Positions 23,813 to 32,749 of a stretch of DNA of 64,000 nt are shown in pieces. A model generated the notes under the pieces. That model saw only the letters and a program-made list of their open reading frames with translations, had not been told where the DNA came from and made no database searches. Position 1 is the first letter of the stretch, and every line of letters starts with the position of its first letter. This DNA comes from Cyclospora cayetanensis (Eukaryota > Apicomplexa > Conoidasida > Eucoccidiorida > Eimeriidae): assembly GCF_002999335.1 (NCBI RefSeq), contig NW_020312369.1, positions 1-64,000 of the forward strand, read 5' to 3'. A program made the position numbers and the translations under genes.

Positions 23813-26800
23813 AGGCGTGTGGGTGCCTGCCCTTCATGATCCAGCGTTCCTTTTGCAGCTGCGACAGAGCGACTTGCAGCCTTTCTTCTTCTTCTTCGAT
23901 ACGTCGAAGCAACTCCGCCTTCTCCCCACCGCTTGCTGCCGTTGCCGTTCCTGCGGCTGCTTCTCGACGCGTGCAACGAACTAGCGAGAGAGCTCCCTCC
24001 AGCAAACTTTCCGCCTCTTTCCAGCGACCCCCTGCTGCAGCGGCATCCGCAAACCATCCTACATCTGCACATCGAACAGAAGAGAGACAGAGCTCAAACC
24101 CAGCAGACGGCGGCTGTTGTTGCTCTTGCTGCTTTTGCTCTTGTTGCTGTTGCTCTTGCTGCTTTTGCTCTTGCTGCTTTTGCTCTTGTTGCTGCGCTTT
24201 CTTCGAGTATCTAGAGGGGGAGCTTTCGCGCTGGTGCCCAGAGGGTTCTAGGGAAAGCAGCAGGAATGTCTCCTCTGCATGCTTCTCCGATCCACTCACG
24301 CCTACACCAAACGGCTCTCTACCCCCCAGGGGAGGCAGCAAGGCGAGGGGGTATGCTGGAGAGTCTCTCGAGCTGTTGAATGCTGCTGCCCATCGCAAGA
24401 GAGAAGTCTTGCTGCTTCCACCCTCTCCGCGGCAGACGCTGGTTCCCTCGCGGGAAAAACGCTGCGGCGAAACCACCAAATTGTTTCTATCCAAGTCAAA
24501 GGGCAGAAGAAGGAAGCCATTCGCCTGAACTGGTGCGGCAGCACTAGTTCCAGCACATGCAACAGCTGCTGCTGCTGCTGTTGCAGCAGCAGTTTCAGTT
24601 TCAGCAGCTGCCTTTCTAGCATAGTGGCGGTGCTGGCGCTGCTCCTGGGAAGGCTGTCGTTCATCTTCGAGCTCGAGAGAACTCCATCTGTCATGAAACA
24701 GCAGCAGCAGCAGTTCGTCGGATTCTCCAGCGAAAGCAGACGCTGCGAGATGCATAGGGGGTGCCTTCCCGCGAACTTGCAGCAGCGCAACTTGCTGTGT
24801 CAGTGTGTCTGCCGCAGGCAGCTCCTCGCTGCTCCTCCTGCGCAGAGGCTGCATGCGCTGCTCGGGAGGAGCAGCTGCCCCCAAGAAGGCGAGAGGCTGC
24901 AAAGCTACTTGTTCTTTGCGCGGAAGACTACCGTGCAGCCGGAAGTGTTCAGCTCCCCGCGAGCGAAGGAGCCACAAGAAGGGGGCAGGCAAAAAGGCAA
25001 ATGGCTCATAATACGCAGCCTCAACAGTGCCCCTATCACCACCCCTAGCGTCGAGGCTGGCAGCGCTGTTGGAAGCGCTGCTGTCTGTACACCCCGTCAC
25101 CCCCTCGGAGGTAAGACGCAGCAGCAGCAGCTCGTCTGAGGAGAAAGACATGGCGAGAAGGCTGCCGCAGCTGCTGAGAGCAACGTGCTCAAGCTGGAGG
25201 GGGGAGTTTTCTAGCTGCTTCGCCGACTGCTGCCCCTCAAAGCGCACAGAAAGACGCCTCTGCAGCTCTGCAACAAGCAACTCCTCCTGATGAGCAACCT
25301 GCTGCGCTTGCGAGGCTTCTTCGTGTAAAGGCAACCCTTCCCCTTGCCGATTCTCACTCCGCTCAATCCACCGCTGCGTTTCCAATTGGAGATCTCTTGG
25401 CTTCAAAAACAATGGACCGTAAAACGATGCAGGGCAGTTTAATTGCCGCCAAGAAAGCAAAACACCTTCGCCTTGTGTGTGGTGTTGCTGCTGTTTTTGC
25501 TGCTCTTGCTGCTGCTGCTCTTCGCCTTTTTGCTGCTCTTGCTGCTGCTGCTCTTCGCCTTTTTGCTGCTCTTGCTGCTGCTGCTCTTCGCCTTTTTGCT
25601 GCTCTTGCTGCTGCTGCTCTCCACCCTTTTGCTGCTCGTGCTGCTGCTCTCCACCCTTTTGCTGCTGCCGTACATGTGCCTCCAGAGCGCGCAGTGCCTG
25701 CTGTGCGGAGAGGGAGCGGAGAAGATTTAGAGAAGGGAGGATGGCTAGAACCGGGGTAGGCGAGCTGAACCCCCTTTTTGTGCTTATTTTCTGTGGAGAA
25801 AAACTCGAAAGAGGCCATAGCGACCCTTTCTCCCCAGCCTCGCCTTCTGCGCGAATTTGCTCCTGCTGCTTCTGCTTATTTTGCTGCCTCCGCTTATTTT
25901 GCTGCTGCTTCTGCTTCTGCGCGCCTCTAGTTTCTAGGTTCTCTTCGTCCTCCGACGAACTCAGAGCACCCTCTTCGGCTTCGCTCTCCGTCAGCATAGC
26001 CTGGAGAGGAATACAGCAAGTCCAACCGCACTCACCTTCCTCCTCCGCCGAAAATCCAGAAACAACAACAACTGGCAAAGTGGAGTGCACCGTGACAGCC
26101 GAGGGGGGGCAAGGCATCGGTGGGAACCATGCCGAGAAAAACTCCCTAGCCGAGAGCCGTGACGAGGTGACATCACGCCTTCCCTTGACGGCTGCATTAT
26201 TTTTCGAGTCGTCACAAGTGGCTGCCTCCTGCGAAGCCTCCCTCTTCGCCTCCTCCACTTTGCACTGCTGCTGCTGGCAGCGGATCGCCTCCGCATGCAG
26301 CAACATGAGAGCGCCCTCCTTGGTTTGTACGCAGTAGCAGAGGAAAAGAACACCCCACGGGCAGCTTCCTACCCACTGCAACACGACGTCATCGCGAGGA
26401 AGAAGAAGCCTCCGCAGCGGCACTAGCGGCTGCGGCGCAGTAGAGTTCTTCCCCTCTCTGCCACTGCTGCTGCTGCTTGTGCTTGGGCTGCTGCTATCGG
26501 CATGGCTGCTGCTGGTGCGGCGGCAATCCTCAGTCTTAGGATCGCTGCAATTCGTATTCTCAGGATTGCTGCAACCGCTGCTTTCGCTCCTCTCGAAGGA
26601 GGGCAGCAGCAGCAGCTCAGTTCGTGCCGGCGTCGTGGCGAAAGTAACAGCCAAAAGCGAAAAGTCTGCTACCAAGGCACACGACAAGACGCTTTGGTCA
26701 AAATCATAGAAATACGTTGCAGCAGCAGCATTCCCTTCGACTTTTTGCCCCTCCGAGGCTGCCGTTGATGCTGGAGTGCGCGAAGAGGAACACACAGGCC

Positions 26801-27326
26801 AGAGAATCCAGAAGAAGATGCGGCTGCCTTCCCAGGAGACAACAGACACGAAAGTTTTTCCGGAGTCGATGTGCAGTCTCCCCGCAGTGCCCCAGGCTTT
26901 GCAGATTCGCTTGGCTTGGGGAGTGCCGCAGATCGGCAGCTCGAAGCCAAGGCGGCAACTAGCGGTACGCTCGCCGTGTTGCTGCTCCTGAGCATGCGGC
27001 AAAAGAAGACGGAGCAGCCCGCTAAGCATCGAGCTGCCGCGCTCCTGCGACGTTTGGATAGCGGTTGGTGCGCCTTTGGAGGGGTGGTCGCTGTCATCGG
27101 CAGCTGAAGCGGTGCCATCTTGACTGCCCCCGCCGCTCGATGGCTTCTGCAAGGAGAGCAGCTGTTGCGGAGCACTCCCCGCATCAGACGCATGCCCTCG
27201 TGGGGGCAAGGAGAAGGGGGTAGAGAGGCAGCGCTTGACTTCGAGACAGCCGAATGAGGGGAAAGCGAGGGGCGGTACGTCCTCCGGGGGCAGAGCAAAA
27301 GACGCTCCCGTCTCGACTGGCCACAT
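23784..27326 (-). CDS. Low-complexity coccidian protein (about 1,180 residues), possible beta-propeller, function unknown
   Basis: One long - strand exon from ATG 27326 (MWPVETGASFALPPEDVPP) to the stop at 23784. The frame is open a little further up to a possible acceptor at about 27339, and a good donor lies at 27497, so a 5' exon is possible but does not join in phase. Blocks such as LEHVALSSCGSLLAMSF, and hydrophobic strands spaced along the first 900 residues, resemble WD-type blades; this is weak. Two Gln/Glu repeat arrays interrupt it (25480-25670 and 24115-24196). The C-terminal 100 residues (WFADAAAAGGRWKEAESLLE, then LLRRIEEEEERLQVALSQLQ) are helical, TPR-like and then coiled coil. 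No named family recognised. Confidence 0.65.
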   Translation of the reverse strand: MWPVETGASFALPPEDVPPLAFPSFGCLEVKRCLSTPFSLPPRGHASDAGSAPQQLLSLQKPSSGGGSQDGTASAADDSDHPSKGAPTAIQTSQERGSSMLSGLLRLLLPHAQEQQHGERTASCRLGFELPICGTPQAKRICKAWGTAGRLHIDSGKTFVSVVSWEGSRIFFWILWPVCSSSRTPASTAASEGQKVEGNAAAATYFYDFDQSVLSCALVADFSLLAVTFATTPARTELLLLPSFERSESSGCSNPENTNCSDPKTEDCRRTSSSHADSSSPSTSSSSSGREGKNSTAPQPLVPLRRLLLPRDDVVLQWVGSCPWGVLFLCYCVQTKEGALMLLHAEAIRCQQQQCKVEEAKREASQEAATCDDSKNNAAVKGRRDVTSSRLSAREFFSAWFPPMPCPPSAVTVHSTLPVVVVSGFSAEEEGECGWTCCIPLQAMLTESEAEEGALSSSEDEENLETRGAQKQKQQQNKRRQQNKQKQQEQIRAEGEAGEKGSLWPLSSFSPQKISTKRGFSSPTPVLAILPSLNLLRSLSAQQALRALEAHVRQQQKGGEQQHEQQKGGEQQQQEQQKGEEQQQQEQQKGEEQQQQEQQKGEEQQQQEQQKQQQHHTQGEGVLLSWRQLNCPASFYGPLFLKPRDLQLETQRWIERSENRQGEGLPLHEEASQAQQVAHQEELLVAELQRRLSVRFEGQQSAKQLENSPLQLEHVALSSCGSLLAMSFSSDELLLLRLTSEGVTGCTDSSASNSAASLDARGGDRGTVEAAYYEPFAFLPAPFLWLLRSRGAEHFRLHGSLPRKEQVALQPLAFLGAAAPPEQRMQPLRRRSSEELPAADTLTQQVALLQVRGKAPPMHLAASAFAGESDELLLLLFHDRWSSLELEDERQPSQEQRQHRHYARKAAAETETAAATAAAAAVACAGTSAAAPVQANGFLLLPFDLDRNNLVVSPQRFSREGTSVCRGEGGSSKTSLLRWAAAFNSSRDSPAYPLALLPPLGGREPFGVGVSGSEKHAEETFLLLSLEPSGHQRESSPSRYSKKAQQQEQKQQEQKQQEQQQQEQKQQEQQQPPSAGFELCLSSVRCADVGWFADAAAAGGRWKEAESLLEGALSLVRCTRREAAAGTATAASGGEKAELLRRIEEEEERLQVALSQLQKERWIMKGRHPHASEEDFQVIE
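24115..24196 (-). repeat. Gln/Glu/Lys coding repeat
   Basis: Repeats of TTGCTGCTTTTGCTC on the + strand, read on the - strand as QQEQK and QQEQQ units near the C-terminus of the 1,180-residue protein. Units are multiples of three bases, so the frame is kept. Confidence 0.85.
25480..25670 (-). repeat. 33-bp coding tandem repeat (11-residue unit)
   Basis: Three near-identical copies of a 33-base unit and two or three diverged ones. The - strand product is the 11-residue unit GEEQQQQEQQK, with GGEQQ variants at the N-terminal side of the array. The array divides the reading frame between two hydrophobic, blade-like regions. Confidence 0.9.
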
Positions 27327-28368
27327 CGTTGGATTCTGCAGCAACTAATTGAGGTGGCTGCGCCTCTCCGCGTGCGTGGCTTCGGGGGAGGCGGCTGAGC
27401 GGAGTCGCCACTCGGCGTAGGCGGCTTTAGTGCCACAGCCCGTGCAGCTGCCGAGCCGCCTCCAAAGCATCGACTCTCCCCCCTCCCGAACACTTACTTC
27501 TGCTGTTAGAAGTTGAACAGATACACCCGCAGAGTGCGCGGAGAAGGAAGAATGCCGCGCTTGATGCGCTGCTTTTGCACTCAGCAGCCCTCTCGGGAGT
27601 TGAGGCGGCTGCTCTGCTCAGAGCTAGGCAGCAGCCTCTTGAAACCAGAAGGCCCAACTCATGATGTTTCCAGCCGAAATCGCTTACTTCGCTGAGAATT
27701 GGCGCTGAAGGCACATGCGCACCTTTATCCGCAGATGGTGGCCGAACTCGCTCTCTCGGGGGGGAGGGAGGGAGGGGCCCCCTGCAGTAGGAAGTGTGTC
27801 GGCAGCGGTGGAGGGTTCAGGCAGCTCTTGCCTTCGGGTAAAGAAGAGTATTTCTGCACTATTCATCTTTTCTGGAGCTCTTGAGCTGGTGCGGCGCAGC
27901 AAACAGACGCAGACCGCATCGCCCTGAGCCAGCTGGTGCCTACCGACAACGCCGTCTCGTTCGGGGATCCTACGGCTAAGCTCGAGCTTTGAGGCGCACA
28001 ATGACCAACTACGCATGAAAATTAGAAATCGGCTCAGAAAACAGCAGATTACATGCATCTGGCCAGGAGGGGGCATGCTTTCCTCCCCCTGATATCGGTT
28101 TCACATTGTGCATCTCCCGAATGTTTACACCAAGCCATGCTGGGTGCTTGTCACCACGTTTCTTTTTGACTCTATTTCAAAGATCACGCTTCATTCTTAA
28201 AAGGTAACTGCCACTCCCGTCCTTAATCGCGTCACATTTCAATATATACGTCATTCCTAGGCAGATTGTCGCCACCCTAGCTGCCCTGTTTTTGAGTACT
28301 ATTGTGCTAGTTCCTCCATCCGCTTGTTCGACCATAGACTAAGACCATCGTCGAAGAGTACAGCGAAA
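27327..28368. other. Interval with unplaced - strand frames
   Basis: About 1 kb between divergently arranged genes. A - strand frame at 27714-27427 contains a strong donor at 27497. Another at 28076-27684 is open for 130 codons. Neither has a recognisable domain or a phase-consistent join to the gene at 27326. They may be 5' exons or leader sequence of that gene. No triplet runs occur here, so the repeat-rich block ends at about 27.3 kb. Confidence 0.4.
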
Positions 28369-29720
28369 ATGAAGCTCGTGAAATCCTTGGCGGGCGCCCT
28401 GCTGGTTTCCATGTGGCTCATTGTCCATGCAACTTTCATGGTGCATACAAATCCTTTGTCACAACACGACAAATATGGTACAAAGGGCATCCATCCGTCC
28501 ATCCCCATCCGCCTTCGTGAGTAAATAAATGGAATGCCCATTGAACTAACCCTTAGGACTTGAGTTTGCTGAAGTTTGACTTACTGCCGTATCAATCCCT
28601 GGGAAATCGTACAGTGGGAAATCATTGAACAATGGATATTTTTTGCTTCATAATGAAGGCGAAGGCATAACACCAAGCCTTTTTACTCATGGGGGATGGA
28701 GTACGGTTTTCGATATGGCTGCATTGTGTGTCTGGCTGCAGCCTCGGTGTTTCAGCTATCTTGGTTTCACAAACTTGTCAAGCAGATCTTCACAGTTGAC
28801 CAGCTGGCGATGCCCCGTGAAGTATGCGGAGATAGCTGCGTTGCATACTTGGCTTGGATTGTCTCTGTTCTCACTCTCGCGGAGTGGTTAGCCTTTACGT
28901 ATGTCGTCACCGATGGTGCCTCGTCGCTAGACACGGTAGCTGAATGTAGGAGCGCGTTATTATGCATGGACATGGCGTGCAAGGCCCGAAACTATTTCAT
29001 GAGCGATGCATAGGGCTGTGCTTCTGTGTCGCTTAAGAAGTGCGCTGTGAAGCTGCTCATCTGGATCAAGCTCGCACAGTGTTGCTACAGTAATGTGGCG
29101 TCGAGATCTATCAAAAGGGCAATGCCTGTAAAGGGAATACAGCAGTACTTTTGGAGTTGCAAGTCGGGGTCTGGCTGGGCATGCTGCTAAGAGCTGTTTG
29201 CCTGCTGAGCGTGTGCTCTTCAGAGTCTTGCTGTTGAAGGCTGTGTGGAACAAGCTGATTCGCCCGATTTTTTCAATTATTGGACTTGTTCTCTTGACCA
29301 CCACGTTGTATGGCTGCCTCCGCTGCTCTGCCTTTATGCTTGTGTAAGGTTTCCCTCAACTTGCCTCAAAAGGTTCATCCTATCTGCTACCCTAAGAAGG
29401 GAAGGATGCACAAGGTGCCTCACTCTTTTCCTCTCTTTTCATGCAGGCCCCACCTGCCAGAAGATTCCGCCGAAGGGGTACTTCGCATGCTGGTTGCCGT
29501 AGATGGCGCGTTTCTCCATGTCTGGAATTCTGTTGTGAATGCCACATCATGGGCTTTGTGGCTCGTCGACGGTCTCCTGAGCTCCCTAACATGGCCATCG
29601 TTGGAAGCCATGAGGGATGATACGGCCCACGCTAGCCACTGGTCGCTGCTGAACAACCTGATTATCAAGGTGAAGGAAGTCACTAGCCATCTGCCCGACG
29701 CCGTGCATCCTGAGCTCTAA
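28369..29720 (+). CDS. Small secreted or membrane protein (about 192 residues), unknown function
   Basis: Proposed exons are 28369-28516, 28742-28898 and 29447-29720. Phases agree and the total is exactly 193 codons including the stop. Residues 1-24 form a signal-peptide-like start (MKLVKSLAGALLVSMWLIVH). Exon 2 carries a hydrophobic segment (CVAYLAWIVSVLTLAEWLAF) preceded by two Cys. The last exon is amphipathic, with NSVVNATSWALWLVDGLLSS. Donors are GTGAGT and GTATGT. An alternative model splices exon 2 at 28821 and ends at 29013. Another coding-like frame lies at 29755-29950. I recognise no family; the signal and Cys suggest the secretory route. Confidence 0.5.
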
Positions 29721-30076
29721 CAACACAGCAGCTCCTTGTCTATCCCCTCTTGTTGTGATGCTCATTTTTTACAAAGGGTGCAGCGGGAAAATCCTCATTG
29801 TCTTGCAGCTGGTTGCCAATAAGGTAGCCCGGCATGAGAGCATCAGCTGTGATCAAATGAAAGCGGTGTGCTGCTCTTTGGCCCTCTCATTGAGTAACAT
29901 CGAATCGAGCGCGGGCGACAAGTGCTCCGCCATGTACTATTTAAAGGTATTTTCCAGTTTCTCAAGGTGACCATAGCGTGAGGGCTCCATATTTTTCCCG
30001 TTTAACCAAGCATAATGCATCTTTCAGGGAGCATGCCTTCCAGATGCGGGAGCTCGGAGGGAATCTTCCGGGATAA

Positions 30077-30149
30077 GCACCAGTGGCGCAATGGATAGCG
30101 CGTAGCCCTCCTAAGGCTAAGGTTGTGGGTTCGAGTCCCATCTGGTGTG
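30077..30149 (+). tRNA. tRNA-Arg (anticodon CCU), copy 1
   Basis: A 73-base cloverleaf without intron. The acceptor stem pairs 30077-30083 with 30142-30148, ending in a G-U pair. The anticodon stem TAGCC/GGCTA (30103-30107 and 30115-30119) encloses a loop with anticodon CCT at 30110-30112. The T-loop contains the GGTTCGAGTCC box B. It matches the general form of eukaryotic tRNA-Arg(CCU), which decodes AGG. Confidence 0.95.
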
Positions 30150-30150
30150 C

Positions 30151-30169
30151 TTTTCTTCTTTTTTCATGC
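30151..30169 (+). terminator. RNA polymerase III terminator, tRNA copy 1
   Basis: T-runs directly after the tRNA: TTTT at once and a longer run of six T a few bases later. This is the usual polymerase III stop signal. Confidence 0.8.
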
Positions 30170-30299
30170 ATAAACAACGTTTATGGCTTACGGTTTGTCG
30201 TTAAAACGGATTGAATTTGCAACATTTCTTCTACACTGCTCGGCTGATGTTTTCTTTGCTGGGGAAGATGTGTATTACCAGAGAACGAGGGGGCCTCGA

Positions 30300-30372
30300 G
30301 CACCAGTGGCGCAATGGATAGCGCGTAGCCCTCCTAAGGCTAAGGTTGTGGGTTCGAGTCCCATCTGGTGTG
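30300..30372 (+). tRNA. tRNA-Arg (anticodon CCU), copy 2
   Basis: Identical over all 73 bases to the copy 223 bases upstream, with anticodon CCT at 30333-30335. Flanking DNA is unrelated except for the first bases after the gene (CTTTT), so the duplicated unit is essentially the gene itself. TTTT at 30374-30377 serves as polymerase III terminator. Same strand as copy 1. Confidence 0.95.
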
Positions 30373-31048
30373 CTTTTATGAACGTTTTCCATGTGGCACT
30401 TGAAGATGCTGGTTGTTTTTCATGATTATTTATTGTATGTCGACTACGAGATTCAGCAGTGTTATGGGCAGACATTCGCATGCGCCATTTCACAGCCACC
30501 ACGTACTGGAGACACTAACGCCCTAGTTTTGCCCTGCGCAAAGCACACAGGTACACACTACAAACGAAGGAAACTTGGAGCAAACATTATACTTATTAAT
30601 ATGCTCTGTGGCGTGTCTCGCTGTAATAATCTGCATAGCCTCTGCCCTTCGAACTAGGGGCCCCGCAGTGACTTCACGTAGTTGCAAGTCCCCACCGCAT
30701 GAGGGATCGTCCGTCATTTTCTTGAGTTTTCATTCATTAGTTTATTCGTTCCCACGAACCAACACCAGCTAAGCTCGGCTGCCGCTCTGGGAGTCCCCCG
30801 CCTCCCAAGGCCCTCGTGATTCAAAAGAAGCCACGGCTCGCATTACTCCCACTCTTGGCTCTCTCTTGATTATAAAGCCTGCGTATTACGCCTCTCTCCG
30901 GCTCCCGCCGCTCATTTATCTACTTAGAGCCTCTGCTGCCTCTGCTGCGGCCGAAACAGGCTGCCCTTGCTTGCCGGGCAGTCCCCCCCTCAGTTCAGAT
31001 GACTGACCGAACTCTGAAGTCGGCATCGTCTAATACGAAACTTTAAAG
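30373..31048. other. Intergenic, upstream region of L16
   Basis: About 675 bases with no frame or RNA fold I can support. It lies between the second tRNA-Arg and the start of the ribosomal protein gene and should contain its promoter. No TATA-like element stands out near the start. Confidence 0.5.
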
Positions 31049-32272
31049 ATGCCACCAGTACGCTTCAAGCCGCCTCAACAGGTGCGAATCAAGTGTCCTA
31101 AGGGGCGCATTGTGCCGCTAAATGAGCCCGAGGTAAAACTTGGTAAAACGATTGTCGCCGCAGCTCCTCACAGGATAACTGCTGAGCAACTAGAACAAGC
31201 CAGAAGGACCCTCAGACGGTAAACACGACGCGTTTTCAAGCAGCAAGCAGACAACCGCACGGTTTCCGTGGTCGTTGCATCGCTCTCGCACCCCTAACGG
31301 CTGGTGGCGTGGATGTGGGCAACCGTGCCGTTACTTCGATTACTGTCCTGCTTCATGCCTCTCCTGCTTGAAGTATACAGCCTGACCCATTGAGCTGTAT
31401 CCCAATCCTCCCTTCAGTCGTAGCTCTGTTATTGGCGTGTGCTGTATTGCTGAATAGGTATTTGGGCAGATCAAAAGAAATGCTGGCGAATGTTCATGCG
31501 ACGTATCCTGTAACTCGGAAGGCGGAAGGCGTGAAGATGGGACAGGGTAAAGGAGCGATCGACCACTTTGTAGCCAGAGTTCCGGCTGGTAAGACACAAT
31601 TTGCGAAGTGACTAACAAGATGGTTCTTTTCATCCGGGCATTGCAGGCGAACACAAGCGATACCTGTAGAGAATCCGGGCGCGCTCCCCTTTTCTTGTGA
31701 CCATCGAAGTACCAGGGAGTCTTATTGGGTGCTTACTTTCATTTCTGTGCTGTTTCAACTTGGTACGTTTAATGCGTCATAGTCGCATATGCCAAGGCCC
31801 ATGATGAAACGTTGCTTACGACGCTCCTCGGCAGAAGTGCTATACGTTTCAATTTTTCGCTAGCCTTCATGCCTCTTCCTTCCCCTTGTCTTGCTTCGTT
31901 TGCACTTGCCATGGGCTCTATGGGTATATGCAGCAGGGGTGTTGTTGCTTTCTCCGTTGGCGGAAGGATCTACAATTCGTTCGCTCTCTGTGCGTCTTTT
32001 GCGTGCCCCTGCTTCTCACAGGTCGGGTATTGTTTCACATCCCTCAAATAAATCCTTTCCATGCACTGCTCCCGCAGTCCCCCAACTACAGGGCTTTTAA
32101 AGCTGTGGCGGGTAAGCTGCCTTTCCCAGTGGTGTTCCGCGAGCAGAACAACTATTTCCCAATGGACAGCGTGCAGCGCCTCATAGATGCCAAGAAACGA
32201 ATCGACGCCGAGGCACATACCCTAAAAGTCAGGAGTAAGCTTCTGGAGGCACTGCAGCAGAATCAGAAGTAA
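31049..32272 (+). CDS. Mitochondrial large-subunit ribosomal protein L16 (uL16m)
   Basis: Exons 31049-31218, 31458-31588 and 32022-32272 join in phase to 183 residues. uL16 binds 23S-type rRNA near the peptidyl-transferase and tRNA sites. Family signatures are present. HRITAEQLEQARRTLRR corresponds to the bacterial helix that begins with ITA. YPVTRKAEGVKMGQGKGAID is the conserved loop containing the G-K-G motif. FVARVPAGRVLFHIP is the following strand pair. A C-terminal extension of about 70 residues beyond the bacterial core (for example FPVVFREQNNYFPMD) and the absence of other plastid features favour the mitochondrial form. The N-terminus (MPPVRFKPPQQVRIKCPKG) is basic and short. Donors GTAAAC and GTAAGA, acceptors TAG and CAG. 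Confidence 0.93.
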
Positions 32273-32749
32273 ATTCGTGAAGCCCGCGAAAAAACTGCCG
32301 GGCAGTGGCCGTTCAAATATCAAAAAAACGGCCCCAGGTTTGAGAGACGCAGGGGAGCGCCTGATGCCAATGGGTTTTATTTTAAGCATCCCGAATTGAT
32401 CATTAATTTTCGTACAAAATATTAATAAAATGGGGATCAGGTTAATGGCTACAGGGGCCTGTCAAATGCACCGGGGGCACACATACCCGAAATGCCCGCA
32501 CTGACCCACGCACACCACCAGTGGTGCCTTAAGATCCATCAAACCGTAGTATCAATCAAGCGCGGCACGTTTACCAAAACAAAACAAATCTTACCCCTTT
32601 CAGAAATCCAGGCGGCGGATTGCAGGCGCAGTGCTGGGTACTCCCAAAGAGAGGTGGAGAAGACAGCTGCCATGGTGCGCACATTGATCCCACACCCAGC
32701 TCGCCACTCAGGATAGCCTCTCATTCGGATAGGGGTAAGGATCCTATAT
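32273..32749. other. Short convergent intergenic region
   Basis: The 3' ends of L16 (+) and the JmjC gene (-) face each other across about 480 bases. It contains an A/T-rich stretch near 32380-32430, likely 3' UTR and polyadenylation sequence. No gene seen. Confidence 0.5.

Noticed and set aside
23191..23839. Asn/Gln/Ile-rich + strand frames over the ATCA repeat
   Set aside because: Same effect of a stop-poor tetranucleotide repeat; no start context, domain or splice support.
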